A stretch of 8,096 nucleotides of DNA. It comes from Gammaproteobacteria bacterium. GTDB lineage: Bacteria; Pseudomonadota; Gammaproteobacteria; UBA9214. The DNA lies in assembly GCA_029881775.1 (NCBI GenBank), contig JAOULY010000069.1, positions 1 to 8,096 on the forward strand, in the 5' to 3' direction. The position numbers and the translations under genes are program-made. Below the pieces are notes generated by a model. The model was given only the letters and a program-made list of their open reading frames with translations, was not told the DNA's origin and searched no databases. The first letter of the stretch is position 1; each line of letters starts with the position of its first letter. This document shows, in pieces, positions 7,205 through 8,096 of the stretch.

Positions 7205-7390
7205 GCAAAAAATACAAAAAATCGCCTTGTGGACAGTAACTTAGGCCAGATTCCGGATTTACCCCGGTTACCTGTCCACACATATAAAACGAAATCAAAA
7301 ACTTGGCATTGATACCTTGTGTAGATTGATAGCTTTAAGCGATTTTTTGGGATTCCCGGTCTTGTTTTTGCCCTGCCAGCCGGTCTGAGT
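7205..7390 (-). ncRNA. Candidate small RNA or structured transcript upstream of Pmra (speculative)
   Basis: No family is recognised. A minus-strand transcript starting at A7390, 6 bases after a TATAAT box, would contain nested inverted repeats. An outer 11-base perfect pair is CAAAAAATCGC (7349-7339) with GCGATTTTTTG (7225-7215). An inner stem of about 13 pairs with one bulged G is TGTGGACAGGTAAC (7280-7267) with GTTACTGTCCACA (7240-7228), and a small CCGG/CCGG helix can form in its loop. Six bases after the inner stem come two runs of six T (7221-7216 and 7212-7207), so it could end as an intrinsic terminator about 180 nt from the start. The sequence does not resemble E. coli 6S RNA or RNase P RNA as I know them. 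It could instead be only a terminator that insulates Pmra, or non-transcribed DNA. Confidence 0.25.
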
Positions 7391-7396
7391 GGGGAT

Positions 7397-7402
7397 ATTA
7401 TA
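7397..7402 (-). promoter_or_regulatory. Possible second promoter: perfect TATAAT box without a -35
   Basis: The minus strand reads TATAAT at 7402-7397, a perfect -10 hexamer, with an A at 7390 well placed as a start. At spacings of 15-18 bases no TTGACA-like hexamer is found, and there is no correctly placed extended -10 TG. The expected -35 area is occupied by a perfect palindrome (7413-7432). A factor-dependent promoter is possible, as is chance in an AT-rich intergenic region. Confidence 0.3.
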
Positions 7403-7412
7403 CGCACGTTTC

Positions 7413-7432
7413 AAACCCAATATCTTGGGTTT
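7413..7432. repeat. Perfect 8-base inverted repeat with 4-base spacer
   Basis: AAACCCAA, spacer TATC, TTGGGTTT. The arms are perfect complements. On the minus strand the palindrome ends 10 bases upstream of the TATAAT box, covering the usual -35 region, the place an activator or repressor dimer would sit. On the plus strand it is followed by three further T residues, so a weak plus-strand terminator is an alternative, but the T-run is short and is interrupted by GGG. Confidence 0.5.
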
Positions 7433-7598
7433 TTGGGATGAAGAAAACAGTAAATAAGGGAATAAATCCAGGTTGCCGGACGGCTTCTCTGGCATCTCCA
7501 GCCAACCGGACGAATCTGATTACCAGCCGGCTTTTCCGGGTCACCAGCTGCCGCTGCGCCTGGCAGAACCACGTTAAACTCACAAACTAAAAAAAACC
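7433..7598. other. Intergenic stretch without a recognisable gene; GC-rich foldable segment
   Basis: This is the middle of the roughly 620-base gap between ssb and mraZ. Short open frames exist on both strands but lack plausible starts, family features or neighbouring-gene codon character, so I call none. From about 7480 to 7570 the DNA is GC-rich with several short complementary arms, for example GGTTG/CAACC enclosing CTGG/CCAG between 7480 and 7517, and CCGG pairs around 7528-7539. They could fold into small hairpins. No tRNA, RNase P RNA or known riboswitch signature is seen. Confidence 0.5.
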
Positions 7599-7632
7599 TT
7601 CCGGCATTTCTGCGAAAGCGGGAATGATGGAA
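7599..7632. repeat. Degenerate REP-like hairpin with GAAA loop
   Basis: On the plus strand CCGGCATTTCTGC (7601-7613), loop GAAA (7614-7617) and GCGGGAATGATGG (7618-7630) form an imperfect hairpin. With G-U wobbles only one position is unpaired, and two outer T-A pairs extend it. A GAAA tetraloop closed by C-G is a stable GNRA form. The core resembles the widespread intergenic repeat ATTCCCGC-GAAA-GCGGGAAT, of which this would be one decayed copy. It has no T-run, so it is unlikely to be a terminator. Confidence 0.4.
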
Positions 7633-7683
7633 CGTGTTCCTGAGTTACGGCACTTATTCGCGCCGGCAACTTTTCCACGACCC

Positions 7684-7715
7684 AATAAAAAGCCTGCTTA
7701 CGCAGGCTTTTTATT
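7684..7715 (-). terminator. Intrinsic terminator of ssb (bidirectional in form)
   Basis: A perfect 14-base inverted repeat, AATAAAAAGCCTGC (7684-7697) with GCAGGCTTTTTATT (7702-7715), encloses a 4-base loop (7698-7701). GC-rich inner pairs flanked by A/T tracts form a classic intrinsic terminator, and because of its symmetry it should work on either strand. It begins 19 bases downstream of the ssb stop on the minus strand. It therefore separates ssb transcription from the dcw operon. Confidence 0.9.
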
Positions 7716-7734
7716 CAATCACCCCGGCAAACCG

Positions 7735-8096
7735 TCAAAACGGAATATCATCATCAAAGTCATCGGCGCCAGCGGCAGCCGCTACCGGGGCGGCCCTGGA
7801 GGATGGCGCGGAATCAGCGGAATCAGCGGAAAAACCGGTGCTACCGCCACCACGACCACCCAGCATCTGCATTTCGCTGGCTATGATTTCGGTGGTGTAA
7901 CGGTCATTACCGCTGTTGTCCTGCCACTTGCGGGTCTGCAACTTGCCTTCTATATAGACCTGCGAGCCCTTTTTCAGGTATTCGCCGGCGATCTCGCCAA
8001 GGCGACGAAACATCACGACACGGTGCCATTCAGTCTTTTCCTGCTGCTCACCGGTCTGCTTGTCTTTCCACGACTCGGACGTTGCCAGCGTAATGT
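7735..8096 (-). CDS. ssb: Single-stranded DNA-binding protein SSB (5' end cut by window edge)
   Basis: SSB coats single-stranded DNA during replication, recombination and repair, and recruits partners through its acidic C-terminal tip. The frame is open to the window edge. The visible part begins at ITLATSESWKDKQTGE, which corresponds to about residue 33 of E. coli SSB, so roughly the first 30 residues lie outside. The OB-fold blocks TEWHRVVMFRRL, EYLKKGSQVYIEGKLQTRKW and DRYTTEIIASEMQMLGGR follow E. coli closely. After GGR comes a short Gly/Ser/Ala-rich linker containing an Ala-Asp-Ser repeat, and then the tip DDFDDDIPF, which is the partner-binding motif. The linker is much shorter than in E. 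coli SSB. An internal ATG at 8016 is not the start, because homology continues upstream of it. A strong terminator follows. Confidence 0.96.
   Translation of the reverse strand, partial: ITLATSESWKDKQTGEQQEKTEWHRVVMFRRLGEIAGEYLKKGSQVYIEGKLQTRKWQDNSGNDRYTTEIIASEMQMLGGRGGGSTGFSADSADSAPSSRAAPVAAAAGADDFDDDIPF
7811..7828 (-). repeat. Tandem 9-base repeat in the ssb linker
   Basis: Two identical 9-base units, GAATCAGCG on the plus strand, lie side by side in the ssb linker and keep the frame, giving the peptide Ser-Ala-Asp-Ser-Ala-Asp-Ser. The disordered SSB linker tolerates length change, so this is probably a slippage-prone microsatellite with little effect on function. Confidence 0.6.

Noticed and set aside
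7331..7348. GCTTTAAGC followed by six T residues as a plus-strand terminator
   Set aside because: The stem is only four pairs with a one-base loop, which cannot form, and no plus-strand gene ends there.
7205..7390. 6S RNA (ssrS) for the candidate 180-nt transcript
   Set aside because: Length and closing arms are suggestive, but the sequence shares nothing recognisable with E. coli 6S RNA, and the inner stem is a continuous helix rather than a promoter-like open bubble.
7201..7583. Short overlapping minus-strand frames of 61-86 codons in the intergenic region
   Set aside because: They lie in AT-rich DNA with palindromes and promoter elements, overlap one another in different frames, and show no family features or convincing ribosome binding sites.
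7629..7640. GGAAC-GT-GTTCC palindrome as a regulator site
   Set aside because: Only 5-base arms, overlapping the degenerate hairpin repeat and lying downstream of ssb near its terminator, with no promoter nearby.
7205..7683. RNase P RNA (rnpB), which lies upstream of mraZ in some pseudomonads
   Set aside because: The conserved RNase P RNA segments (such as the GAGGAAAGTCCGGGCT region) are absent on both strands.
7634..7900. Plus-strand 88-codon frame antisense to ssb
   Set aside because: It runs through the ssb terminator and into the ssb coding region, where its composition mirrors the opposite strand's codons; it is a shadow frame.

Overview
The window carries the first seven genes of a division and cell wall (dcw) cluster from a Gram-negative bacterium, all on the minus strand, preceded by the end of a single-stranded DNA-binding protein gene on the same strand. 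Read 5' to 3' on the minus strand the order is ssb (3' part), a roughly 620-base intergenic region, mraZ, rsmH, ftsL, ftsI, murE, murF and mraY (cut by the window edge). This order, the MurE DNPR motif of meso-diaminopimelate-adding enzymes, and close resemblance of MraY, RsmH, MraZ and SSB to the E. coli proteins I remember point to a gammaproteobacterium with fairly GC-rich coding DNA. I cannot name the genus.

From mraZ onward the genes form one tightly packed operon. rsmH starts 3 bases after mraZ. ftsL, ftsI, murE and murF each start inside the stop codon of the gene before (GTGA or ATGA overlaps), and mraY starts 1 base after murF. The products are a transcription regulator of the operon (MraZ), a 16S rRNA methyltransferase (RsmH), two divisome membrane proteins (FtsL, and the septal transpeptidase FtsI/PBP3), and three successive steps of peptidoglycan precursor synthesis: MurE adds meso-DAP, MurF adds D-Ala-D-Ala, and MraY moves the product to the lipid carrier to make lipid I.

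Upstream of mraZ is a well-formed sigma70 promoter (TTGACG, 17-base spacer, TATAGT). Just downstream of it is a 10-base-phased array of TGGGN-like repeats, the known MraZ operator pattern. mraZ itself most likely starts at a TTG behind a G-rich ribosome binding site. The longer GTG-started reading frame would begin inside the operator.

The rest of the intergenic region, 7205-7734, has no convincing protein gene. It holds a strong ssb terminator, a GNRA-capped degenerate hairpin repeat, a GC-rich foldable stretch, a perfect 8-base palindrome next to a TATAAT box, and nested inverted repeats ending in T-runs just before the mra promoter. Together the last elements resemble a small-RNA transcription unit. 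This is the only part of the window that known genes do not explain. I found no mobile element, CRISPR array, tRNA, rRNA or novel multigene system.
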